Positions 1-8,194 of a stretch of 64,000 nucleotides of DNA are shown here, one piece after another. This DNA is from Streptomyces roseoviridis (GTDB taxonomy: Bacteria > Actinomycetota > Actinomycetes > Streptomycetales > Streptomycetaceae): contig NZ_BAAAWU010000001.1 in the NCBI RefSeq assembly GCF_039535235.1, forward strand, positions 6,017,001 to 6,081,000, read 5' to 3'. Numbering within the stretch: the stretch's first letter is position 1; every line of letters begins with the position of its first letter. The notes below the pieces were generated by a model. The model had not been told where the DNA came from and made no database searches. It worked only from the letters and a program-made list of their open reading frames with translations. Made by a program: the position numbers and the translations under genes.

Positions 1-1758
1 GGAACGCGGCCGCGTCCCCTGGGCCGCCGCACCGACGCCGGTGCCAACCGCTGGGTCGTCCTCGTCGTCCTGTGCGTCAGCCTGCTGCTGGTCGCGCTGG
101 ACGCGACCGTGCTGCACGTCGCCGTCCCCTCCCTCACCGAGGACCTGCGCCCGAGCTCCACCGCGCTGCTGTGGATCGTCGACGCCTATCCGCTGATCTG
201 CGCCGCGCTCCTCATCCTCTTCGGCACCCTCGGTGACCGGGTCGGCCGCAGACGGGTGCTGCTGCTCGGCTACGTGCTGTTCGGCGTCGCCTCGGCGGTC
301 GCCGCGCTCGCCACCGTCCCCGAAGTGCTGATCGGCGCCCGCGCCCTGCTCGGCGTCGGCGGCGCCATGATCATGCCCGCCACGCTCTCCATCCTCCGCG
401 CGGTCTTCCCCGACCGGCGCGAGCGGGCCACCGCCATCGGCATCTGGACGGCGGTCGCCGCCGTCGGCGCCGCCACCGGACCCGTGCTCGGCGGCTTCCT
501 CGTCGAGCACTACTGGTGGGGCTCCGTCTTCCTGATCAACATCCCGCTGATGGCGCTGATCCTGCCGCTCGGCCGCTGGCTGCTCCCCGAGTCCCGGGGC
601 GGCGGCGACGGCCCCTGGGACGTGCTCGGCGCGCTGATGGCCGCGGCCGGAGTGCTCGGCGCCGTCCTCGGCGTCAAGCGGCTCGGCGCCGGCGACCCGC
701 TGCTCGCCCTGCCCACGGCGGGACCGCTCCTCGCCGGAGCCGCGCTGCTCGTCCTCTTCGTCCGGCGGCAGAAGCGGCGCGCGCACCCGCTGATCGACAT
801 GAGCCTGTTCGCCCGGCCGGCCTTCACCACCTCGGTCGGCTGCATCGTGCTGGCGATGCTGGCCCTGGTCGGCCTCCAGCTGATCGCCGTCCAGTACCTC
901 CAGCTCGTCCTCGGCCTCACCCCCCTGGAGACCGGGCTGCGGCTGCTCCCGCTGACCTTCGCCGCCATGGCGGCCGGCGCCACCGGCTCGTACACCCTGC
1001 GCCGGCTCGGCCCGCGCCGCATGGTCGGCTGGGGCTTCGTCCTGACCGCATCGGCGGTGCTGCTGCTCGTCCTCATGGGACAGCACGACCGCCCGCTGCT
1101 GCTGACCGTCGGCTTCGTCCTGCTCGGCTTCGGGCTGCAGACCACGCTCTTCTCGGCGTACGAGTCGATGCTGAGCGAGGCGCCGCCGGAGAGCGCGGGC
1201 GGGGCGGCGGCGATCGGCGAGACCTCGTACCAGCTCGGCGCGGGCATGGGCATCGCGTTCCTCGGCAGCGTGATGAACGCGGCGTACGGGCCCGGTGTGA
1301 GCGGCGTCCCCGGAGTGCCGGACAGCGCGGCCCGGGCCGCCGCGAACTCCCTCGGCGAGGCGTACAAGGTCGCCGAACAGCTCGGCGGCACGGCCGGTGC
1401 GGCGCTGCGCGACACGGCCCGGCACGCCTTCGTGAACGGTCTGCACGTGACCTTGTTCGTGAGCGCGGGCCTGCTGCTGCTCGGCGCGCTGATGGCCACG
1501 CGCCTGCCGCGCGTGATGGACTGCCCGCCGGTGCCGCGCGAGGACCTCGACGACGAGCGCAGTCCCCGCGGCGAGCGGGGCGGTGACGGCGGCCCGGGCG
1601 TCGACGGCGAGCGGGGCCGTGACGGCGACCCGCGGATCGCGGGCGCGGGGGCCGCTGGCCGGGAGCTGCCGGCGGCCGGGAGGGGGAAGGACACCGCCCG
1701 TGTCCCCGCCACCCGGGGGCCGGCCGAGCGGGCGGCTTCGGCGCGAGGGGGGCACTGA
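1..1758 (+). CDS. MFS drug exporter, DHA2 type (5' end cut by window edge)
   Basis: The reading frame is open from base 1, so the true start lies upstream; 585 residues are visible. It opens inside the first membrane helix with the LDATVLHVAVPSL motif characteristic of the 14-helix DHA2 (EmrB/QacA) drug:H+ antiporters. The cytoplasmic loop 2-3 motif GDRVGRRR follows, then an antiporter motif C-like GPVLGGFL, and long alternating hydrophobic segments to about residue 500. The last 80-90 residues are a hydrophilic Gly/Arg/Asp-rich tail that looks non-conserved. The expected role is proton-driven export of toxic or endogenous small molecules across the cytoplasmic membrane; the substrate cannot be read. 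An internal ATG-like start at 109 would remove helix 1 and is unlikely. Confidence 0.9.
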   Translation, partial: GTRPRPLGRRTDAGANRWVVLVVLCVSLLLVALDATVLHVAVPSLTEDLRPSSTALLWIVDAYPLICAALLILFGTLGDRVGRRRVLLLGYVLFGVASAVAALATVPEVLIGARALLGVGGAMIMPATLSILRAVFPDRRERATAIGIWTAVAAVGAATGPVLGGFLVEHYWWGSVFLINIPLMALILPLGRWLLPESRGGGDGPWDVLGALMAAAGVLGAVLGVKRLGAGDPLLALPTAGPLLAGAALLVLFVRRQKRRAHPLIDMSLFARPAFTTSVGCIVLAMLALVGLQLIAVQYLQLVLGLTPLETGLRLLPLTFAAMAAGATGSYTLRRLGPRRMVGWGFVLTASAVLLLVLMGQHDRPLLLTVGFVLLGFGLQTTLFSAYESMLSEAPPESAGGAAAIGETSYQLGAGMGIAFLGSVMNAAYGPGVSGVPGVPDSAARAAANSLGEAYKVAEQLGGTAGAALRDTARHAFVNGLHVTLFVSAGLLLLGALMATRLPRVMDCPPVPREDLDDERSPRGERGGDGGPGVDGERGRDGDPRIAGAGAAGRELPAAGRGKDTARVPATRGPAERAASARGGH

Positions 1759-1794
1759 CGCCCGTGGGTCCCCCCGGCGAGGCCAGGGGGAGTG

Positions 1795-1821
1795 CCGGGC
1801 CCCGAAGAAGCGGGGCCCCGG
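1795..1821. terminator. GC hairpin between convergent genes
   Basis: The arms GGGCCCCG (1797-1804) and CGGGGCCC (1811-1818) pair perfectly around the loop AAGAAG, and CC/GG pairs extend the stem past a bulged C. It lies directly after the SepF-like stop codon and downstream of the MFS gene, so it can serve both strands. No U-tract follows, as is common in Streptomyces. Confidence 0.6.
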
Positions 1822-2256
1822 TCAGCTCTGGTTGAAGAAGCCGTCCTGCGAGCGTCCCGCGGACTCGCCGCTGACGATCTCCGTGTCGGCCGGCGTCAGG
1901 AGGAAGACCCGCGTCGCCACCCGCTCGATCGAGCCGCGCAGGCCGAAGGCCAGACCGGCGGCGAAGTCGACCACGCGCTTGGCGTCGTTCGGCTCCATCG
2001 CCGTGAGGTTCACGATCACCGGGACGCCGTCCCGGAACAGCTCGCCGATGCCCCGGGCGTCCCGGAAACCGTCCGGGGAGACGGTGGCGATCCGACGGCC
2101 GTGCTCCTGCGCCGTGTCGGACGCCACCCGCACTCGCGGGTCCGTCACCCAGGCGTCGCCGCTCTCGGCACCGTCGGCGTACTCGTCGTCGTAGTAACGC
2201 TCGTCGTTGTCCTCGACGAGTCCCAGCCAGGCACTGGCCTTGCGCACCGATCCCAT
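1822..2256 (-). CDS. SepF-like cell division protein (SflA/SflB type paralogue)
   Basis: This is a 144-residue protein with the SepF/DUF552 fold. A short N-terminal membrane-targeting segment (MGSVRKASAWLGL) and an acidic linker rich in Asp/Glu/Tyr precede the conserved core with PVIVNLTAMEPNDAKRVVDF, G-x-RGSIERVATRVFLLTP, and a Phe-rich end. SepF proteins anchor FtsZ to the membrane. Streptomyces carries the dcw-cluster SepF plus two stand-alone relatives, SflA and SflB. This copy has no ftsZ, ylmD or ylmE beside it, so it is a stand-alone type, and neighbourhood memory favours SflA. A strong AAAGGAGG ribosome site precedes the ATG. SflA/SflB have been linked to control of lateral branching rather than septation. 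Confidence 0.85.
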   Translation of the reverse strand: MGSVRKASAWLGLVEDNDERYYDDEYADGAESGDAWVTDPRVRVASDTAQEHGRRIATVSPDGFRDARGIGELFRDGVPVIVNLTAMEPNDAKRVVDFAAGLAFGLRGSIERVATRVFLLTPADTEIVSGESAGRSQDGFFNQS

Positions 2257-2500
2257 GGACGCCTCCTTTCAGCGCGGTCACTTGTGGTTCCGCATATCCC
2301 TATCGTCGTCCATGATGCGGATCGCGCGCCAAGTGGATAGTCGGCGCGCAGGGGATTCGTGACGGTACTGGTGCAGAACGTGAGGCTCGAAAACTGGCGA
2401 TTCGTCAGAGAACTTGCGGTTTGTGGCGCCTGACGGGGGGTCGGATCCGGCCATGCAACTTAAAATACGAACGTCGGGCCGGAAGGGTGACGATCAGGGC

Positions 2501-2540
2501 GTACGGGTGAACCGATTCCTCCCGTACCGCCCCGGTACGA
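2501..2540. promoter_or_regulatory. Inverted repeat and -10-like element in the sepF-like/DUF5685 divergent gap
   Basis: The 344-base gap 2257-2600 separates two divergent genes and holds no gene I can support. GTACGGG (2501-2507) and CCCGTAC (2521-2527) form a 7-base inverted repeat with a 13-base spacer. TACGAT at 2535-2540 is a plausible -10 box for the rightward gene. A short AT-rich patch, ACTTAAAATAC, lies near 2458-2468. No -35 is convincing, so the promoter call is tentative. Confidence 0.35.
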
Positions 2541-2600
2541 TGCCCGACGGCGTCGCGCAGCGGGCGCGCCCGCCCACGGGGGAACGTACGGGGGAATGTC

Positions 2601-3881
2601 TTGTTCGGAATCGTCCGGCCGTGCACGCACCGGCTCACCGAAGGTCTCAAGACCGAGTGGATGGCCCATCTCTGCGGCCTCTGCCTGGCACTTCGCGCCG
2701 ACCACGGCCAGCTGGCCAGGGTGGTCACCAACTACGACGGCCTGATCGTCTCGGTCCTGACGGAGGCTCAGACGGGCCTGACCCCGGCCGGGCGCCGCAC
2801 CGCGGGGCCCTGTCCGCTCCGCGCCATGCGGACCGCGCCCGTCGCCCGCGGCGAGGGCGCCCGGCTCGCCGCCGCCGTGTCCCTGGTCCTCGCCTCCGCG
2901 AAGATCCGCGACCACGTCGCCGACCGCGACGGCCTGCTGGCCCGGCGCCCGGTCGCCGCCGCGGCCCGCCGGGTCGCCCGCTCCTGGGACCGGGCGGGCG
3001 CGCGCACCGGGCGGTCGCTCGGCTTCGACACCGCGGTGCTCGTCGACGCGGTCGACCGGCAGACCGGCATCGAGTCCCTGGCCGGGCCCGGCACCCCCCT
3101 GCTCGTGGTCACCGAACCGACGGAGACGGCGACCGCGGCCGCCTTCGCCCACACCGCGGTCCTCGCCGGCCGTCCCGGCAACGCCGCGCCCCTGGCCGAG
3201 GCGGGCCGGCTCTTCGGCCGCCTCGCCCACCTCCTGGACGCCGTCGAGGACCAGGCCGCCGACGCGGAGACCGGCTCCTGGAACCCGCTCACCGCGACCG
3301 GCACCTCCCGTCAGGAGGCCCGCCGGCTCGCCGACGACGCGCTGCACGGGATCCGTCTGGCCCTGAAGGACGTCGACTTCGCCGACGGCCGCCTCGCCCA
3401 CCTGCTCCTCGCGCACGAGCTGCGCACCTCGGTCGACCGCGCCTTCGGCACGACGACCTGCGCCCACGGGACCCCGGGACCGGGCCAGGGGCCGGTGCCG
3501 GGCAACCCCTACGGGGCCGGGGCGCCCGGCCCGTACGGCGGTGGCGGCAACCCGTACGGCGGTGGCGCGCCGTACGGTCCGCACGGCGGCGGCCCCTACG
3601 GCGGAGGGGCGGGCGGTCACGGCGGCGGAGGCGCGGGGGGACCCGGCGGGCCCGGCGGACCGCCGCCGCAGTTCGGCGCCGGCGGTCCGCAGCGGCCCCG
3701 GCCGCGCGGCTTCCTCGCGGGATGCGCCATGTTCACCTGGCTGTTCTGCACCTGCCAGATCTGCTGCGCGAAGGAGTACGAGGGCCCCTGGTCCCGGAAG
3801 AAGCGCGAGGGCTGCTGCCGGGGCTGCGACGGCAACTGCGACTGCCCCTGCGACAGCTGCTGCTGCCCCTGCGACGGCTGA
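2601..3881 (+). CDS. DUF5685 family protein with Cys-rich C-terminal tail
   Basis: The 426-residue protein starts at TTG 2601, set by GGGGG eight bases upstream. The first 280 residues are helical and match the DUF5685 family, with an N-terminal RPCTHRLTEG and LCGLC (Cys 8, 25, 28). A Gly/Pro/Tyr-rich linker of about 90 residues (repeats of NPYGGG and GPYGGG type) follows. The last 56 residues hold 15 cysteines, including CTCQICC and CDSCCCPCDG, a metal-binding or metallothionein-like tail. The function is unknown. The family core is similar in length and helicity to isoprenoid-synthase folds, but I see no DDxxD motif. It is divergent from the SepF paralogue. Confidence 0.75.
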   Translation: MFGIVRPCTHRLTEGLKTEWMAHLCGLCLALRADHGQLARVVTNYDGLIVSVLTEAQTGLTPAGRRTAGPCPLRAMRTAPVARGEGARLAAAVSLVLASAKIRDHVADRDGLLARRPVAAAARRVARSWDRAGARTGRSLGFDTAVLVDAVDRQTGIESLAGPGTPLLVVTEPTETATAAAFAHTAVLAGRPGNAAPLAEAGRLFGRLAHLLDAVEDQAADAETGSWNPLTATGTSRQEARRLADDALHGIRLALKDVDFADGRLAHLLLAHELRTSVDRAFGTTTCAHGTPGPGQGPVPGNPYGAGAPGPYGGGGNPYGGGAPYGPHGGGPYGGGAGGHGGGGAGGPGGPGGPPPQFGAGGPQRPRPRGFLAGCAMFTWLFCTCQICCAKEYEGPWSRKKREGCCRGCDGNCDCPCDSCCCPCDG

Positions 3882-3930
3882 CCCTCCGTCGGTCGACCGC
3901 CGTCACCGCCGGGGTGCCGTCGCCGCGCCG

Positions 3931-4926
3931 TCACCCCGCCGGCGCCGGGATCTCCGGCGGGGAGATCCGTGACCGGGGGATCGCCGAGCCCGTCACGCCC
4001 CACTTCCGCAGAATCCGGTCGTACGTCCCGTCCGCCTTCAGGCCGTTCACCGCGGCCTGGAAGGCGGGCGCCAGCGGGGTGCCCTTGGTGAAGGCGAAGC
4101 CGACGTCGAGGCGGCGGTACTCGTTCAGGAACTTCGTGCCGGGCTGTCGGCCCACCGCGTGGCGGATGCCGTTGATGGTGCTCATCACCACGTCGCTGCG
4201 GCCCTGCCGGAGCGACATCCACACCGCCGCCGGCTCGTTGAAGACGTTCACCTCGTACGGCTTCCGGCCGGTCCGGGCGCACCGGTGCCTGTTCTCCTCC
4301 AGGGTCCGCTCGAAGGTGGTGCCCGCACCCGTGGCCACCTTGAGGCCGCACAGGAGGGTGAGGTCGGTGACGGCCGGCAGCGTGCTGTCGGAGCGGGCGG
4401 CGAAGCCCTGGCCGTCGTTGACGTAGGTGACGAAGTCGATGGTCTTCCGGCGCTCCTCCGTCACCCCGAAGTTCCCCGTGCCGACGTCGTACTTGCCGCT
4501 GCCCAGCGCGGGCAGGATCGCTTCGAACCCGGCCACCTCGCGCGTCAGCTCCAGGCCGAGCGCCTTCGCCACCGCGTCGGCGAAGTCGGCGTCGAGGCCG
4601 ACGACGGTGCGGCCGTCGGGGAGATAGGCCGAGCTGGGCGGACTGCCGACCGAGGCGGCGAGGGTCAGGGTGCCCCGCTGCCGCACCTCGGCGGGCAGCA
4701 GCTTCGCCGCGGCCTCGTTCCTCCGCACCCCCGACACGACGTCCTCGGTCGGGAGCGCACCCTGTCGTGCGCCCGCCGTGCCCGCCGTGCCCGCGGGGGC
4801 CGTCACGGGTTCGCCGCCCGTGCAGGCGGTCAGGGTGAGCGCGGCGGCGGTGATCAGCGCGAAGGCCGCGGCGGTGAGGGTGCGTGGGGCGCCCGAGGCG
4901 GGCGGGGTGGGCGGACTGCTGTTCAT
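3931..4926 (-). CDS. Amino-acid ABC transporter substrate-binding lipoprotein
   Basis: This is a SBP_bac_3 family periplasmic-type binding protein of about 331 residues. It has a hydrophobic signal segment ending in the lipobox LTAC, then the family core: GTLTLAASVGSPPSSAYLP, GLDADFADAVAKALGLELT, ILPALGSGKYDVGTGNFGVT, and RKTIDFVTYV. I chose ATG 4926 because GGAGAA lies about nine bases upstream; a GTG at 4947 would place that ribosome site inside the gene. It is divergent from the permease/ATPase genes at 5439-9007, which lack their own binding protein, so together they make one importer. The upstream leader peptide (5169-5240) suggests a sulfur amino acid such as cystine as substrate; this is inference. 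Confidence 0.85.
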   Translation of the reverse strand: MNSSPPTPPASGAPRTLTAAAFALITAAALTLTACTGGEPVTAPAGTAGTAGARQGALPTEDVVSGVRRNEAAAKLLPAEVRQRGTLTLAASVGSPPSSAYLPDGRTVVGLDADFADAVAKALGLELTREVAGFEAILPALGSGKYDVGTGNFGVTEERRKTIDFVTYVNDGQGFAARSDSTLPAVTDLTLLCGLKVATGAGTTFERTLEENRHRCARTGRKPYEVNVFNEPAAVWMSLRQGRSDVVMSTINGIRHAVGRQPGTKFLNEYRRLDVGFAFTKGTPLAPAFQAAVNGLKADGTYDRILRKWGVTGSAIPRSRISPPEIPAPAG

Positions 4927-4950
4927 GGCTCCGGGTTCTCCAGACACAGG

Positions 4951-5030
4951 GCAGGGCGAAGCGAGGGCAGGACGAGGCGAGCGCAGGGCGAAGCGAGGGC
5001 AGGACGAGGCGAGCGCAGGGCGAAGCGAGG
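4951..5030. repeat. 32-bp tandem repeat, 2.5 copies
   Basis: Two identical 32-base units (4951-4982 and 4983-5014) are followed by the first 16 bases of a third (5015-5030). Each unit starts GCAGGGCGAAGCGAGGGCAG. The array lies in the transcribed leader of the minus-strand binding-protein gene, immediately before its ribosome site. Confidence 0.9.
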
Positions 5031-5090
5031 GGAGGCGAGGAGAAGGCGCGGGGAGGGGCAGGGAGGGCGAGGGGAGGGAGGGGGATCAGG
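5031..5090 (-). promoter_or_regulatory. C-rich, G-poor 5' UTR segment (possible Rho-loading site)
   Basis: On the minus (sense) strand these 60 bases contain 40 C, 6 G, 13 T and 1 A, extreme C>G skew for a Streptomyces sequence. C-rich, G-poor untranslated RNA is what Rho factor binds (rut sites). The segment lies between the leader peptide stop (5169) and the binding-protein start (4926), where it would be exposed when leader translation ends. The rut role is inferred. The rest of the 512-base gap 4927-5438 holds the repeat array, the leader peptide and the divergent promoters. Confidence 0.4.
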
Positions 5091-5168
5091 CGACGCTCAG
5101 CGGGCGTGCCGGTGCGTGAAGGCGCCGCGGAAGACAGCACGCGGGCAGGGGAGGTGCAGGGGGTCGGC

Positions 5169-5240
5169 TCAACAGGAGGAGGACCACACACGACCGAGGT
5201 CGATGTGGGAGCGCGTGACCAGCCACTGCTGCGGATGCAT
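5169..5240 (-). CDS. Leader peptide (R-x-H-[VI]-D-L-x-R type)
   Basis: ATG at 5240 opens a 23-codon frame that stops at 5169. Its centre reads TRSHIDLGR and it ends VWSSSC just before the stop. This matches the short leader peptides found before sulfur-compound and amino-acid ABC transporter operons in Streptomyces and relatives, whose pattern is R-x-H-V/I-D-L-x-R followed by a Ser-rich end and a Cys near the stop. Such peptides are thought to sense cysteine supply through slow translation of Cys codons. It precedes the substrate-binding lipoprotein gene by about 240 bases. The ribosome site is weak (GGGCC). It is shorter than gene callers accept, but motif and position make it convincing. 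Confidence 0.7.
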   Translation of the reverse strand: MHPQQWLVTRSHIDLGRVWSSSC

Positions 5241-5438
5241 GGCCCAAGTGGAGCAGGCATCCGTTTCCGCGTCAACCGTGATGAGACGTACGGCTCACAC
5301 TGCGGACAGCCTTGACAGCGGGGCGTGTTGACCGCTTAGCCTCGACGAGCGGTTCGGGCTGAGGGGCCCGGTCCGTCTCCTGGCGCGTGAAGGCGCACTC
5401 CCGTGTTCGATCCGTCCCGGCATCCACGGAGCCTTCGC

Positions 5439-6302
5439 ATGTCCGCGATCATCGCCAAAGCCCCCGCGCCCACCCCCGCCCCGCCCACCGAACCGGCGGA
5501 GCTGCGCATCGTCCCCGCCCGCCGCACCGGCCAGTGGACCGCCGCCGGTGCCGTCCTCGTCCTGGCCGTCCTCGGGGCGTACTCCGTCGTCACCAACCGG
5601 GCCTTCCAATGGGACGTGGTCGGCGACCACTTCACCTCCGCCGCCGTCCTTCGCGGCCTGGGCCTGACCCTGTGGCTGACCGCCGTCGTGATGGTCCTCG
5701 GCTTCGCCATCGGGACCCTGCTCGCCGTCCTCAGGCTCTCCGCCAACCCGGTGCTGCGGGCGGTCAGCTGGGCGTACGTGTGGTTCTTCCGCTCCACCCC
5801 GATCCTGGTGCAGCTGCTGTTCTGGTTCAACATCGGCGCCCTGTACCCGACCGTCCTCGGCGTCGAGACGGTCGACCTCCTCGGCCCCGTCTCCGTCGCC
5901 GTCATCGGCCTCACCCTCCACGAGGGCGCCTACGCCGCCGAGGTCGTGCGCGGCGGCATCCTCTCGGTCGACCGCGGCCAGATCGAGGCCGCCCAGTCCC
6001 TCGGGCTCGGCCGCCGGCGCCGGCTGACCCGGATCGTGCTGCCGCAGGCCATGCGCTCCATCGTGCCGCCCGCCGGCAACATGCTGATCGGCACCCTCAA
6101 GGGCACCTCGATCGTCTCCGTCATCGCCGTGCAGGACCTGCTCTACTCGGTGCAGCTCGTCTACCACCGCACCTACGAGGTCGTCCCGCTGCTCCTGGTC
6201 GCCACCGTCTGGTACGTCCTGGTCACCTCGGTCCTCAGCGTCGGACAGCACTACGTCGAGCGGCACTACGCGCGCGGCACGGCCGGGGCCGGCGCCCGAT
6301 GA
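5439..6302 (+). CDS. Amino-acid ABC transporter permease (HisMQ family)
   Basis: This permease of about 287 residues has a Pro-rich N-terminus and about five or six membrane helices. The family region includes LRGLGLTLWLTAVVMVLG, WFFRSTPILVQLLFW, LTLHEGAYAAEVVRGGILS and the EAA loop-like QIEAAQSLGLGRRRRLTRIVLPQAMR, which docks the ATPase. ATG 5439 has GGAG six bases upstream; a GTG at 5403 is in frame but lacks a ribosome site. Its stop overlaps the next start (ATGA), so translation is coupled to the FAD-protein gene. Confidence 0.9.
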   Translation: MSAIIAKAPAPTPAPPTEPAELRIVPARRTGQWTAAGAVLVLAVLGAYSVVTNRAFQWDVVGDHFTSAAVLRGLGLTLWLTAVVMVLGFAIGTLLAVLRLSANPVLRAVSWAYVWFFRSTPILVQLLFWFNIGALYPTVLGVETVDLLGPVSVAVIGLTLHEGAYAAEVVRGGILSVDRGQIEAAQSLGLGRRRRLTRIVLPQAMRSIVPPAGNMLIGTLKGTSIVSVIAVQDLLYSVQLVYHRTYEVVPLLLVATVWYVLVTSVLSVGQHYVERHYARGTAGAGAR

Positions 6303-8111
6303 GCGCCGGGCTGCCCGCCCGGCGCCGCGCGATCGTCGTCGTCGGCGCCGGGCCCCGCGGCACCGGCTTCCTGGAACGGCTCGCCGCCAACGTGCCCGAG
6401 CTGTACGGGGGACCGGCCCCTGGACGTCCACCTCGTCGACCCGCATCCGGCCGGACCCGGCCGGATCTGGCGCACCGACCAGTCGCCGCTGCTGTGGATG
6501 AACTCGCGGGCCGGGGACGTCACCCTGTTCACCGACGAGACGGTGGAGATCGACGGGCCGGTTCGCCCCGGGCCCACCCTCGCCGAATGGGCCGGCCTCG
6601 ACGGCGCCGTCTTCCCCGGCCGCCGCCGGCAGGGCGCCTATCTGCGCTGGGCCCACGAGCGGGCCCGGGCCGCCCTGCCGCCGTCGGTCACCGTCCACGA
6701 GCACCGCGCCACCGCGCTGCGCGTGGACGGCCCGCGCGACGGGCTCCAGCGGGTCCGGCTGGACGGACGGACCGCACCGCTCGTCGCCGACCTCGTGGTC
6801 CTCGCCCTCGGCCACCTCGACGCACGCCCCGACGCGCGGCAGCGGGAGCTCGCCCGCTTCGCCGCCCGCCACGGCCTCGTCCACCTGCCGCCCGACTTCA
6901 CCGCCGACGCCGACCTGTCCGCCCTGCCGGCCGGCGAGCCGGTGCTGGTCCGCGGCTTCGGGCTGGCCTTCGTCGACCTCATGGTGCTGCTGACCGAGGG
7001 CCGGGGCGGGCGGTACGAGACGGTGGCGGGGCCCGAGGGCGAGCGGCTGGTGTACGTGCCGTCCGGCCGCGAGCCGGTGCTCCACGTCGGCTCGCGGCGG
7101 GGCGTCCCGTACCACTCCAAGATCGGCTACGAGCTCGACGGCGCACGGCCGCCGCTGCCGCGCTTCTTCGGGCCCGCCGAGGTCGACGCCCTGCTCGCGA
7201 CGCCCGGCCCGCCCGACTTCCGGCGCGACGTGTGGCCGCTCGTCACCAAGGAGCTCGGCTGGGCCCACTACCACCGGCTCTTCACCGCCCACCCGGAGCG
7301 GACCGCGGTCGCGTGGCACGACTTCGAGGAGAAGTACGCCGCCGCGGCCCCGCTCTCGCCCGAACTGGACGCCCTCGTGGCCGCCGCCGTGCCCGACCCG
7401 GCCGACCGGCTGGACCCCGACGCCCTCGACCGCCCGCTGGACGCGGTGCGGTACGCCTCCGCCGAGGCCCTCCAGGAGGGCCTGCGCCGGTACGTCGCCG
7501 AGGACCTCGCCCGACGGCACGACCCCGCGCACAGCCCCGACCTGGCCGTCTTCGACGCCCTGCTCTCCGTCTACGGACAGCTGGCGCGGCTCGGCGACCT
7601 CGGCGACCCGGACAACTGGTGGCACGGTTTCTTCAGCTTCCTCGCCTCCGGTCCGCCCGGTTCCCGGTTGCGGCAGCTGCTCGCCCTCTCCGACGCCGGG
7701 CTCGTGCGCTTCCTCGGGGCCGGGACGACCGTCACGACCGACGAGGAGCGGGGCGTCTTCCGGGCCTCCTCCACGAGCCTGCCGGGGGAGTGGACCGAGG
7801 CCCGCGCCCTCGTCGAGGCCCGGCTGCCCGACCCCGCCCCGGAGCTGACCGGCAGCGCGCTGCTGCGCGCGCTGTACGAGGACGGGGCCCGCGCCACCGA
7901 CGCCGGGCTGCTCGCCGTCGACCCCGGCGACGGCCGGGTCCTCGGGCGGGACGGCCGCCCGCACCCCCGGCGCTTCGCCCTCGGCCCGTACACCACCGCC
8001 CGTCTCGGCGGCGCCTTCACCCGGCCGCGCACCGGCGGCTTCGCCTTCCGCCAGAACGACCGGGCGGCGCGGGCCGCGCTGGTGTTCCTGCGCGGCCTGC
8101 CGGGCGCGTGA
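6299..8111 (+). pseudogene. FAD/NAD(P)-binding protein, apparent 1-base frameshift near its start
   Basis: The start ATG 6299 overlaps the permease stop. The first 36 codons give MSAGLPARRRAIVVVGAGPR and LERLAANVPELYG, a dinucleotide-binding GxGPxG start of the NAD_binding_9 (FAD/NAD(P)) family. At 6407-6411 a run of five G then shifts the frame. Removing one G restores GDRPLDVHLVDPHPAGPGRI and runs into a long frame to 8111 with MNSRAGDVTLFTDE, giving about 603 residues in total. The damage is either a real inactivation or a homopolymer sequencing error; codon usage downstream is undisturbed, favouring error or a very recent event. Such flavoproteins recur beside amino-acid importers; the substrate is unknown. 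Confidence 0.8.
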
Positions 8112-8128
8112 CGCCACAGACCTTCCGT

Positions 8129-8178
8129 ACGACACGACACGACGCGGCGCGGCGCGGCACGTCACGTCACGACACGAC
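8129..8178. repeat. In-phase pentamer array
   Basis: Ten consecutive 5-base units fill most of the gap before the ATPase gene: three ACGAC, three GCGGC, two ACGTC, then two ACGAC, with no break in phase. The ATPase ribosome site (GGGGAG, 8183-8188) follows directly. Confidence 0.9.
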
Positions 8179-8194
8179 GTCAGGGGAGCACCCG

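Noticed and set aside
510..1712. Long minus-strand frame opposite the MFS gene
   Set aside because: Low-complexity Ser/Pro/Arg translation with no domain; a GC-driven shadow frame. Many similar long frames occur opposite real genes across the window.
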